Source: Rhizobium sp. RU36D (lineage in GTDB: Bacteria; Pseudomonadota; Alphaproteobacteria; Rhizobiales; Rhizobiaceae). Taken from it: a stretch of 64,000 bases of DNA. Below the pieces are notes generated by a model. That model had not been told where the DNA came from. It did not search any database and saw only the letters and a program-made list of their open reading frames with translations. Shown piece after piece: positions 24,336-33,119 of this stretch. The stretch's first letter is position 1, and each line of letters begins with the position of its first letter. A program made the translations under genes and the position numbers. The stretch covers positions 1-64,000 of the forward strand of contig NZ_FWXU01000027.1 of assembly GCF_900176345.1 (NCBI RefSeq), in the 5' to 3' direction.

Positions 24336-25488
24336 CCACCTCGTCCTTACTGCTCTCTGCCTCCTCGATAAGCGCCCGCACTTCCACGCGGGGCAGCTTC
24401 AGCAGGCGGACCAACTGCTCCTCCGATACCAGATCCTTCAACGCAGCTTCACTTGCGAGTGTCTCCAGCCGGAGGGACGACCTTGCCTGAACCGCGTTGC
24501 TATCTGCTTGGGCCGCACCATCCCCTAGCACTTGGCGCGTTTGTTCCCGCGTGAAGCCGCCGTTGCTGGCAAACCAATCCCAAGTCCCCTTCTTGACGAT
24601 CCGAAGATCTTCAAGACGCACCACCAGAGCCTGCTTCGAGACACCGAAAAAATGTGCGAGCAAGATGATGTGCCGCCTCGTCAGGTGCGAGGAGCCTGCC
24701 GTGATTTCCTTGTATTTTTCCATGACCACGCGGGCCGGCATAAGAAAAGCTGGCCCGAACGCGATCGCATAGCGCTCCTCGCGAGAGTTTTCATATTTCT
24801 CGTCTTCATAAACCTCCGCCATACTTCTCGTAGCAATCAAATGCCCAAGTTCATGGCTCGCAGTAAGCGTCCGCCTTTCCCTAAGGTGAATCGCATTGAT
24901 GAGCATGCATGCTCCCACCTGTTCATCGAATGCAAACAGGCCAGAGACCTTGGGATGAAGCTTTCGCACATACACCCTGACGCCCATGTGTAGTTCCAGC
25001 AGCGCGGGAAGGTCCTGTATGGGGCCGTCCCCTATTCCGAGCCACCGCCGTAAGTCTTGGGCATCCTGCTCAGCCTGCACCCGGACATCTCCCACGGAAA
25101 TCGACTTCTCGGGGGGATAATGCCGAGGCCTTGATACACCGACTAAGTCTTCCAGTTCCACTTCGGCTTTCACCAGGTCGTTAAGCAGTCTTGCGGCCTC
25201 CTCGATCTCCGGCTGATCGGTCTCAGCAAGCCTGCGAAAGCGCGGAACCAAATCAACGTGTACCGCGCCCTTGCGGAGCAGCGAGTTGACGGAAGTTCCG
25301 TAGCGCAGGCTTAGGGCCTGTATCTCCTCTATCTTGGCGGGGCGTTGGCCCTTTTCGATAGCCACAAGGGTAGTGCGGCCGATTCCGGCCGCGCTCGCCG
25401 CCTCTTCCTGCGTTACTTTTGCAGTTTCGCGCGCAATACGGAGCCGCTTTCCCAATTCTGCGGGCTTGAGTTGATCGCTGATATTCAT
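24313..25488 (-). CDS. HTH (XRE)-ImmA/IrrE fusion protein
   Basis: An XRE helix-turn-helix occupies residues about 12-68 (RLRIARETAKVTQEEAASAA then TLVAIEKGQRPA). An ImmA/IrrE zinc-protease domain follows, with TASHELGHLIATR (HELGH 212-216) and, later, EERYAIAFGPAFLMP for the third ligand. A C-terminal region with KKGTWDWFASNGG and a charged helical tail completes 391 aa. Such fusions act as DNA-damage or phage-responsive regulators and as antitoxins. The ATG overlaps the QueC-like stop (ATGA). It probably controls its own operon through the repeats at 27433-27472. Confidence 0.8.
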   Translation of the reverse strand: MNISDQLKPAELGKRLRIARETAKVTQEEAASAAGIGRTTLVAIEKGQRPAKIEEIQALSLRYGTSVNSLLRKGAVHVDLVPRFRRLAETDQPEIEEAARLLNDLVKAEVELEDLVGVSRPRHYPPEKSISVGDVRVQAEQDAQDLRRWLGIGDGPIQDLPALLELHMGVRVYVRKLHPKVSGLFAFDEQVGACMLINAIHLRERRTLTASHELGHLIATRSMAEVYEDEKYENSREERYAIAFGPAFLMPARVVMEKYKEITAGSSHLTRRHIILLAHFFGVSKQALVVRLEDLRIVKKGTWDWFASNGGFTREQTRQVLGDGAAQADSNAVQARSSLRLETLASEAALKDLVSEEQLVRLLKLPRVEVRALIEEAESSKDEVDDLFKLS

Positions 25489-26876
25489 GGCCTACTGCTA
25501 ATCCAGGCGTTCAAGAACGACTGTGCTCCTATGCTATCTATAAAGGCGGACCACTCCTCTTCGTGACGCGTCAACAGCTGGTCCAGCTTGCCTGCGACCA
25601 CCGGGGCTTCCTCACGGAGACCCGGCGCCAAACCGTGCACGAACCTGCTCTTGACGAGGGTGTACTCGGGTGATTTACGCAGGCCCGCCATATGATCGAA
25701 ATGCATAACTCCAGCAATGGCATACTGACGAAGTGCCCGCGTAATTTTCTTGAAGTTCGGATTGGCTCCTTCTTCAAAAACCGCCGCACCTAAATTCTCC
25801 CAAACATACGTCGAAGCAGGCTCTGATAGACCGGCCGCATGCACGCTGAGGCGCCTCAGAAGGCATGCAGCACAAATTCCGCACTGCCGGAAATGCCCGT
25901 CGACGGAGACATGCCGCGCCTGCTGCCAGCACGATCGCGTATCCATCCACTTGACATCGTCGGAACCAAGCCGCGCAAAAGCGGCTAAGGTTTCGCCCTT
26001 AGTGTTCCAGATCCGAGGAAACTCGTATCGAACAGCGTGGCCGAGAAGAGCGCGGCTCAACGCTTCCATTCTTGCGGTGAAGGCAGGATGATTGCGATAG
26101 TCGGGGTATCCTTGACCTACTGGCAGCAGGGCCGGACCAAGCGCCCCCTGACCGCTCTCCGGCACGATGACAACCGGCGCATTGACCAGAAAGGCGCCAA
26201 TCGCTGCGATCATGGCAAACTTAAAGCCTCGCGATCGTGCACTATTTTCCCCGTTGTCGCGACCTAGCTCAACCTCGTATGGCACCGCCGTAAAGGGACG
26301 TGCAGCCCTCTCCGCTTTCGTAAGACGAGTGCCGCTTCCGCCGAGCCTTACGAGCACGAGTTTGTCACCGCGCGTTGCTCTTTCGAGACCAGCTACCGCA
26401 CGAGAATCCATGCCGTCGCTATATGCGATCACGGCTTCCGCATTCCTGGGAAACTCCATGACAATCTGCCGTGGAGATTCTGCGGGTGAAATCCGCGTAA
26501 CAAACTCAATTTTCCATCGATCGCCGGTTAGTAGCTCCAAGCCGGCGATGAGCGGTTCATATACCTTGCTGCTGGACCATAGATCCGCATCGTGGACAGC
26601 AATAAGGACGTTGAACTCCCGGCCCCATATGACGGCCCTTCTTGCCAAAGCGCGATCGCAGAATTCGACCGCCGCCGCCACTACCAAGGCGTCGAAGACA
26701 ACGTTGTTCCAGTTCCGCGAAGCGAAGGACTCTAGCGCAGCAGTCTTAAACCGGATGTCTCGGCCGATAATACAGGCCTGCACATCCTTGCGCCGTCTCT
26801 CACTCGATGCGACCACATCAAGGGCAAAGGTCGGCCGTTCCAGAAGAATCGATTCACGCATGGATCGGCACACCAT
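25485..26876 (-). CDS. QueC-like PP-loop ATPase
   Basis: The PP-loop pyrophosphatase signature is VIAYSDGMDSRAVAGL (SDGMDS at about 153-158). A four-cysteine zinc site appears as RSCWQQ and, 16 residues later, CGICAACLLRR (Cys 316, 332, 335, 338), as in QueC 7-cyano-7-deazaguanine synthase. True QueC is about 230 aa; this protein has about 463 aa, with an extra N-terminal domain of 150 residues and a C-terminal extension. QueC-like proteins of this larger size occur in defence systems such as Qat and certain CBASS types. No other queuosine genes are nearby. Starts at 26876, 26879 and 26861 are all possible; AGGG lies 7 bases before 26876. Confidence 0.72.
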   Translation of the reverse strand: MVCRSMRESILLERPTFALDVVASSERRRKDVQACIIGRDIRFKTAALESFASRNWNNVVFDALVVAAAVEFCDRALARRAVIWGREFNVLIAVHDADLWSSSKVYEPLIAGLELLTGDRWKIEFVTRISPAESPRQIVMEFPRNAEAVIAYSDGMDSRAVAGLERATRGDKLVLVRLGGSGTRLTKAERAARPFTAVPYEVELGRDNGENSARSRGFKFAMIAAIGAFLVNAPVVIVPESGQGALGPALLPVGQGYPDYRNHPAFTARMEALSRALLGHAVRYEFPRIWNTKGETLAAFARLGSDDVKWMDTRSCWQQARHVSVDGHFRQCGICAACLLRRLSVHAAGLSEPASTYVWENLGAAVFEEGANPNFKKITRALRQYAIAGVMHFDHMAGLRKSPEYTLVKSRFVHGLAPGLREEAPVVAGKLDQLLTRHEEEWSAFIDSIGAQSFLNAWISSRP

Positions 26877-27423
26877 CATTGAGCCCTGCGCGGCGAAGAG
26901 ACCGCCTTGCGCCAGTGGGGGCAAGCAAGCTGGCACCGAGGGTCGAGGAGACTAGCTGCGCAGCTGCATCTCTCATGCGCCTTTCGACCTTCATGGCACG
27001 GCGATCAGTTGACTTCCGTACATAGTGTTCAGAGGTTTGGCGAATTCCTGCATGCGTACTTTCAATAGCGGCGTTACCCACCGCCTCATGAAATGAGTCG
27101 CGGCTTAAGCGGCCTTCGGTTGCTGCGATGGTCGCCCATTCCTGCAATTTTTGGCCAAACACGGAGCCCGACGCCAAGGGCGCGGCGTCACGGAGTTGTG
27201 CCAAAGCGATCTCAGGCATTCCCAACGAGTTGCCGTCGCGGTCGAAAATTCGGCGAAGTGCGGAAATGTGGCTAGGCGAAACCTCGTTGCGGAAATCGCT
27301 CCGCACCGCGCGTGCCAAGGCATCCGCTATTTCTTCGCGGCTGTGATTCGAATTGTCAGCTCTCGCAGCAAGTCCCCGCCATGCCGGTCGCATAGGCAGG
27401 CTTCGGTGTGGTCCATCACTCAT
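26854..27423 (-). CDS. Unknown protein, first gene of QueC-like operon
   Basis: The 189-aa protein opens SDGPHRSLPMRPAWRGLAAR. It is helical and contains conserved-looking DNSNHSREEIADALARAV and AAIESTHAGIRQTSEHYVR segments, with a basic C-terminus. I recognise no domain, but the DGPHRSLPMR opening looks familiar from rhizobial genomes. The ATG at 27423 follows GAGGTG at good spacing; the longer frame to 27621 lacks a site. The end overlaps the QueC-like start by about 23 bases, so the four genes 27423 to 23709 form one tight operon. Confidence 0.65.
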   Translation of the reverse strand: MSDGPHRSLPMRPAWRGLAARADNSNHSREEIADALARAVRSDFRNEVSPSHISALRRIFDRDGNSLGMPEIALAQLRDAAPLASGSVFGQKLQEWATIAATEGRLSRDSFHEAVGNAAIESTHAGIRQTSEHYVRKSTDRRAMKVERRMRDAAAQLVSSTLGASLLAPTGARRSLRRAGLNDGVPIHA

Positions 27424-27432
27424 ATCGCACCT

Positions 27433-27472
27433 CAATGTCAAACATTTCTCATAAATTTCCGACATTGTCAAA
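27433..27472 (-). promoter_or_regulatory. Repeats upstream of the QueC-like operon
   Basis: TGTCAAA occurs at 27436-27442 and again exactly 30 bases on at 27466-27472, and CAATGTC (27433-27439) with GACATTG (27461-27467) forms an inverted repeat. Read on the minus strand, the upstream copy supplies a TTGACA -35 hexamer; no matching -10 is obvious. The spacing of about three helical turns suggests a dimeric regulator, most simply the operon's own HTH protein. Confidence 0.45.
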
Positions 27473-27643
27473 TCAGTGGGTTGTGACCGCGTAAACTTTT
27501 CTAGATGAACGCGAAAATCTCCGTGGTTGGCATTCAGAAGGGGAAGACGGTCGCGAGTTCCGGATCGAATCTGGAGCAAGCAGAGCGAGGTTGCGATCGT
27601 ACACTGACTGGATTTTTGCAAAGCAGCATCCGATGTTGGTTCG

Positions 27644-28246
27644 ATGGGTATGTGCTTCGTACTGCGTCTACGGCGGATCTGGGGCCGCGCAGCGGGCCAA
27701 AAGATTGCACTGACCGTTGGTTACGCCCGTATATCGACGAAGAAGCAAAACCTTGCCGTTCAGCTTCATGCCCTGAAAAACGCGGATTGCGACACGATCT
27801 ATGCCGACAGGGCAACCGGTGCTTCCCCAATGCGGCGCGGGTTGGCTGCGGCCATGCGGAAGGTCCGGCCGCAGGACCAGTTCGTCATTTGGCGGCTTGA
27901 CCGATTGAGCCGCAAGGCCACTCACCTGGTGACCGCTGTCGAGAACCTGACGGAGCGCGGCGTGCAAGTTCGCGTATTGACCGGCCGAGGTACGTTTGCG
28001 GACTTCTCCAATCCGGAAGGGCGGTTTGTCCTTGGGATTATCGCAAGCTTCGTTCAGTTGGAGTACGAGACAATCGGCGGCCGAACAGCCCAGGGGCTAC
28101 GGCTCAGGTTGGAGTCAGGCCGGACCTCGTCCCCGCAGCGGGCCAAAGCGTCGGGATGGCTTAAAAGGCACTTTCGGCTGGCGATCGAACGGACATCGGT
28201 TCGTCCATGGTCCGGTGTCGGTGGAGAGGGAAATCTCCGGGCCTGA
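27644..28246 (+). pseudogene. Resolvase-like serine recombinase with degraded C-terminus
   Basis: The catalytic part is intact: TVGYARISTKKQNLAVQL with the catalytic Ser, FVIWRLDRLSRKATHL, and EGRFVLGIIASFVQLEYE. After RTAQGLRLRLESGRT the expected 'G-R-P' linker and helix-turn-helix are missing and are replaced by an unrelated basic, Pro/Gly-rich tail, which points to a frameshift. No good ATG lies close to the conserved start; the ATG at 27644 adds about 24 extra residues. It is probably a decayed transposon resolvase or invertase. Confidence 0.65.
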
Positions 28247-28923
28247 CGAGCTGGTTCAAAGGGGGGGCGATAGGCCCTTTGTCGATGGGTGCAGGGAGAG
28301 CGACAATCTCCTTGCGCGCGGTCCAGCGACAAGACGCTGGCGAGCATCCAAACCGCGTAGGGTTGGTCATGAGGTATCGGGGAGCAGGAACACTTCCTGA
28401 TTGGTGATGCAACGACCAGACGGTGCAAGTGGTCAATCGGCGATACGATTGGATGGCGCATGACGGTTCGATACCGGGTCATGCGCCACGGCCGGAGGGG
28501 ATGCAACGGGGAGCGCGCAGCGGGCTCCCCTTGCCAAGATGGTGCGGCGTATTACGCCCGCACACATCTTGCGGAAGCCGGAGGCGCACGTCCCTTCATT
28601 CCCTTTGGCGGATGAAAATTGATTTTATCGCCGTGGCACATTGCGTCGGGGCCAACGCGCAACGCCATTCATATTAGGGTTCTGTGATTTTCACGCCATC
28701 GTATTCCAGTTGCTTTTTCACAGAATTTATAGGATAATAATCCTGCATAGGGCGAATTGCGACTTGGCTAGATAGCCGCTCTTGTAATTCGCCTGCACCA
28801 AACCCAAGTCACGTTTATTGGCCGCGCCCATGATTGCGCTTCTGACTTGGCTAGTTCTTCTCCCTTTAACTTCTTTCCCGTCACCGCGCCTCGGCGTGGC
28901 CGCGACGCTATTGAGGCACGAAC
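28247..28923 (+). other. 677-base stretch without a supportable gene
   Basis: Frames here are short, overlap each other on both strands and show no family signature. The right part holds a repeat set: GACTTGGCTAG at 28761-28771 and 28844-28854, with the inverted core CCAAGTC at 28804-28810 between them. This lies just upstream of the recombinase gene pair and could be a recombinase or excisionase binding region. Confidence 0.4.
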
Positions 28924-29184
28924 ATGGTTCCCGACATCGAAAGGTATCGCCGCCACATCGAAGCATTTGACCTTTCAGAAGATCAGAAGACAGAAATCCT
29001 TGTCGCCGTCTGGAACCTCGTCGAGGGTTTCGTGGATCGGGCCTTCGACCATGACAGCTACGCTTTGGCGGCGAGTGGTCCGCCAGAAATTGGTGACCAC
29101 ACCGCGACTCTGATAGACTTTAAGGAACCAAGCATGTCAGGCGCATTCAATGCGACCAACCGCGGAGAAACCAAAACACTTTAA
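28924..29184 (+). CDS. Small protein preceding the large serine recombinase
   Basis: The 86-aa protein begins VPDIERYRRHIEAFDLSEDQ and continues KTEILVAVWNLVEGFVDRAF. Small proteins of this 'D-x-x-x-Y-x-x-x-I-x-x-F-x-L...W-x-x-(V/M)-x-x-F-(V/A)DRAF' form commonly sit just upstream of serine recombinases in rhizobial genomes. It may be a directionality factor or simply a conserved partner. GAGG lies 6 bases before the ATG. The recombinase starts 14 bases after its stop. Confidence 0.65.
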   Translation: MVPDIERYRRHIEAFDLSEDQKTEILVAVWNLVEGFVDRAFDHDSYALAASGPPEIGDHTATLIDFKEPSMSGAFNATNRGETKTL

Positions 29185-29198
29185 GCGAGATACGATCC

Positions 29199-30802
<1,604 letters not shown>

Positions 30803-30867
30803 ATACCATGGGTCCGGCGGAGCCGGTTCCGGGAACCTGTCGAACCATCTGTCCGGCGGGTGGCGGC

Positions 30868-30896
30868 TTATTACTTGCCGATTTGGAAGATAGCAA
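30868..30896 (-). promoter_or_regulatory. Probable tRNA-Ala promoter
   Basis: On the minus strand TTGCTA (-35) and TAATAA (-10) are separated by 17 bases and lie about 65 bases upstream of the tRNA 5' end. No better match is nearer. Confidence 0.45.
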
Positions 30897-30900
30897 GCCG

Positions 30901-30939
30901 AAAAATGAATGCCCGGAAATTTTTATGAAATTTCCGGGC
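30901..30939 (-). terminator. Terminator of the TIGR02300 gene
   Basis: On the minus strand GCCCGGAAATTT and AAATTTCCGGGC form a perfect 12-bp stem with a 5-base loop (30911-30939). A T-rich stretch with TTTTT (30905-30901) follows. It begins 12 bases after the stop codon. Confidence 0.75.
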
Positions 30940-30950
30940 GGATCAGTGGA

Positions 30951-31337
30951 TTACACGTCGTCCTCGTCGCCGGATACGCCGATGATATCCGACATGTCGT
31001 CGTCATCGTCGTCTTCGTCGGCCGCCAGGAAGGTGTCGTCTTCGTCGTCATCCAGTTCGACATCGTCATCGCCGATATCTGGAATGTCGTCTGCGCCGCC
31101 GTTGTCATCACCGTCTTCCAGCGAGACCAGTTCGACTTCCGTGCTCTCGGTATCGACTTCGGAGACTTCCTCCTCCTCAGCCTTTTCCATGACCGCGTTG
31201 ACCGAGCTTTCCTCGAAGTAGGACAGCGGCCAGGACTTGCCGGTATAGGGCGAAACGATCGGATCCTTGTTCAGATCGTAGAATTTCTTGCCGGTATCCG
31301 GGCAGGTGCGTTTGGTTCCAAGTTCTGCTTTTGCCAC
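30951..31337 (-). CDS. TIGR02300 family (FYDLN acid) protein
   Basis: The protein starts with AKAELGTKRTCPDTGKKFYD, the TIGR02300 signature with a CP-x-x-G-x-KFYDLN motif, and passes through SPYTGKSWPLSYF. It ends in a very acidic tail of Asp and Glu runs. The family is conserved across alphaproteobacteria and its function is not established; the tail suggests binding to a basic partner. I use the GTG at 31337, which has GAGG 8 bases upstream and gives the family's usual N-terminus. It is the first chromosomal gene beyond the tRNA. Confidence 0.85.
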   Translation of the reverse strand: MAKAELGTKRTCPDTGKKFYDLNKDPIVSPYTGKSWPLSYFEESSVNAVMEKAEEEEVSEVDTESTEVELVSLEDGDDNGGADDIPDIGDDDVELDDDEDDTFLAADEDDDDDDMSDIIGVSGDEDDV

Positions 31338-31521
31338 TGTCAAAGCCTCGTAAAGTCCGTGAGATTATGGGCATGCGCCGCAGGCCCGGCGACAAGGCCG
31401 GCCGAATTTTCAGTCCGTCCCCTTACTCGCTGCTCCCTTTCCTGTCAAAGACAAACTATAAGCATGGCTGCCAACCGCCAGGTCGACCACGGTTCGGCCT
31501 ACCATGCCGGATTCGATCTGT

Positions 31522-32334
31522 ATGAAAACTGCCTCTATTGCCACGGCCGCCATTCTTCTTACGCTTCTGACGCAGATCGGCGGACTTATATTGCTGGCGG
31601 CGATATGGGCGAGGCGCCTGCTGGGATGGCCACGGCGGTTCGTGGTGACCTTGTCGCTGTTCGCCGTGCTATATGGTGTGACCAGCATGGTCACCACCGT
31701 CGTCGCTCCAGTCTTCGGCCGCGTGCCGCTGCCCTGCTTTGCAGGCCATCAAGATCGGCTCGTCATCCGTTCGGCAATGCTCTGCGTGATGAATCGTCAC
31801 TATGTCGTACCGGAGTTGAAAGAGGCGGCACTTGCCCTTGCAACCGAGATCGATCGCCAATTCCCGGGCACCATGACCCTGGCGCTCGATGGAAATTTCC
31901 CATTTATCGATGGTTTCCCGCTTCTGCCGCATCTTTCCCATGCGGATGGCCGGAAGCTCGACATCGCCTTCTATTATGAGGATGAGCAAGGGCGCTTCCG
32001 TGATGGACAGACGCCCTCGCCGATCGGCTATTTCGCATTCGAGCAGCCCATGCCGGGAGCGACATTGCCCTGCGCCGGGCGCAACGATGTGCTGACCACC
32101 CGGTGGGACTTGGATTTCCTGCAGTTCATGCGCGAAGGTCGGCGCCTGGAGGAGCACCGAACGCGCGCGGCCTTGCAGTGGCTGGTGGACGAGGGACCGC
32201 GTTATGAAGTGGACAAAGTCTTTGTCGAGCCGCATATCGCCGAACGGCTTGATGTTTCCGGTCCACTGATCCGATTTCAGGGCTGCCGGGCCGCACGCCA
32301 TGACGACCATATTCATATACAGGTAGCGCCATGA
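31522..32334 (+). CDS. Membrane-anchored LAS-type (M15/M74-like) peptidase
   Basis: Two N-terminal membrane segments (about residues 5-25 and 40-62) precede a soluble domain with LSHADGRKLDIAFYY and a C-terminal HDDHIHIQVAP. The H-x6-D and H-x-H pattern is that of LAS metallopeptidases such as MepA and D-Ala-D-Ala peptidases, which bind zinc through those residues and cut peptidoglycan cross-links. The peptidase call is inference from motifs only. Starts at 31504 and 31522 are possible. The stop overlaps the cmk start (ATGA), so it is co-translated with cytidylate kinase. Confidence 0.6.
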   Translation: MKTASIATAAILLTLLTQIGGLILLAAIWARRLLGWPRRFVVTLSLFAVLYGVTSMVTTVVAPVFGRVPLPCFAGHQDRLVIRSAMLCVMNRHYVVPELKEAALALATEIDRQFPGTMTLALDGNFPFIDGFPLLPHLSHADGRKLDIAFYYEDEQGRFRDGQTPSPIGYFAFEQPMPGATLPCAGRNDVLTTRWDLDFLQFMREGRRLEEHRTRAALQWLVDEGPRYEVDKVFVEPHIAERLDVSGPLIRFQGCRAARHDDHIHIQVAP

Positions 32335-32966
32335 CCTTCATCATCGCCATCGACGGCCCCGCTGCTGCCGGCAAGGGAACCTTGTCCCGGCAGATCGCCG
32401 AGCTCTACGGATTTCACCATCTCGATACGGGCTTGACCTATCGGGCAACCGCCAAGGCGCTGCTGGATGCCGGGCTGGCTCTCAACGACGAGGCGGTTGC
32501 GGAGCGGATGGCGCGGGAGGTGGATCTGGGCGGGCTTGATCGCGATGTGCTGTCGCGGCATGAGGTCGGCGAGGCGGCATCCAAGATCGCCGTCATGACC
32601 CCCGTCAGGCGGGCGCTGGTGCAGGCGCAGAGGGATTTTTCCCGCCGCGAGCCGGGCACGGTACTGGATGGCCGCGATATCGGCACGGTCGTCTGCCCTG
32701 ACGCACCCGTGAAGCTCTATGTGACCGCATCTCCCGAGGTGCGGGCACGGCGGCGGCATGACGAGATCCTGGCCAAGGGTGGTTCGGCGGATTTCGAGGC
32801 CATTTTCGAGGATGTGAAGCGGCGCGACGAGCGGGACATGGGCCGCGCCGACAGCCCGTTGAAACCTGCAGATGATGCGCACTTGCTTGACACGTCGGAA
32901 ATGAGTATAGAGGCGGCGTTTCAGGCGGCTCGTGACATCATCGATACCGCTCTGACCAGGAAATGA
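32331..32966 (+). CDS. cmk: Cytidylate kinase
   Basis: Cytidylate kinase phosphorylates CMP and dCMP in pyrimidine nucleotide recycling. The P-loop is IAIDGPAAAGKGTL at the N-terminus. LDTGLTYRA (substrate site) and VLDGRDIGTVVCPDAPVK are family signatures, and RRDERDMGRADSPL lies in the lid region. The length of 211 aa is typical. It precedes rpsA by 153 bases, the conserved cmk-rpsA order of proteobacteria. Confidence 0.95.
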   Translation: MTFIIAIDGPAAAGKGTLSRQIAELYGFHHLDTGLTYRATAKALLDAGLALNDEAVAERMAREVDLGGLDRDVLSRHEVGEAASKIAVMTPVRRALVQAQRDFSRREPGTVLDGRDIGTVVCPDAPVKLYVTASPEVRARRRHDEILAKGGSADFEAIFEDVKRRDERDMGRADSPLKPADDAHLLDTSEMSIEAAFQAARDIIDTALTRK

Positions 32967-33119
32967 CGGGACCGGTTTTCCGGTCTTTTGCAAAATAAAC
33001 CGAAACTGTCGTCCCCGCGCCGGACAGCCCTTGCCAAGGGCGGATGACGGATTTCGGTCGTTCAACACGAACCCCCGGCGCATGCCGCATCCCCAAGGGG
33101 AATGCGTTTAGGAGATTTC

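Noticed and set aside
27505..27900. 131-codon plus-strand frame overlapping the resolvase
   Set aside because: It covers the resolvase catalytic region in another frame and has no recognisable sequence; the resolvase frame carries clear motifs.
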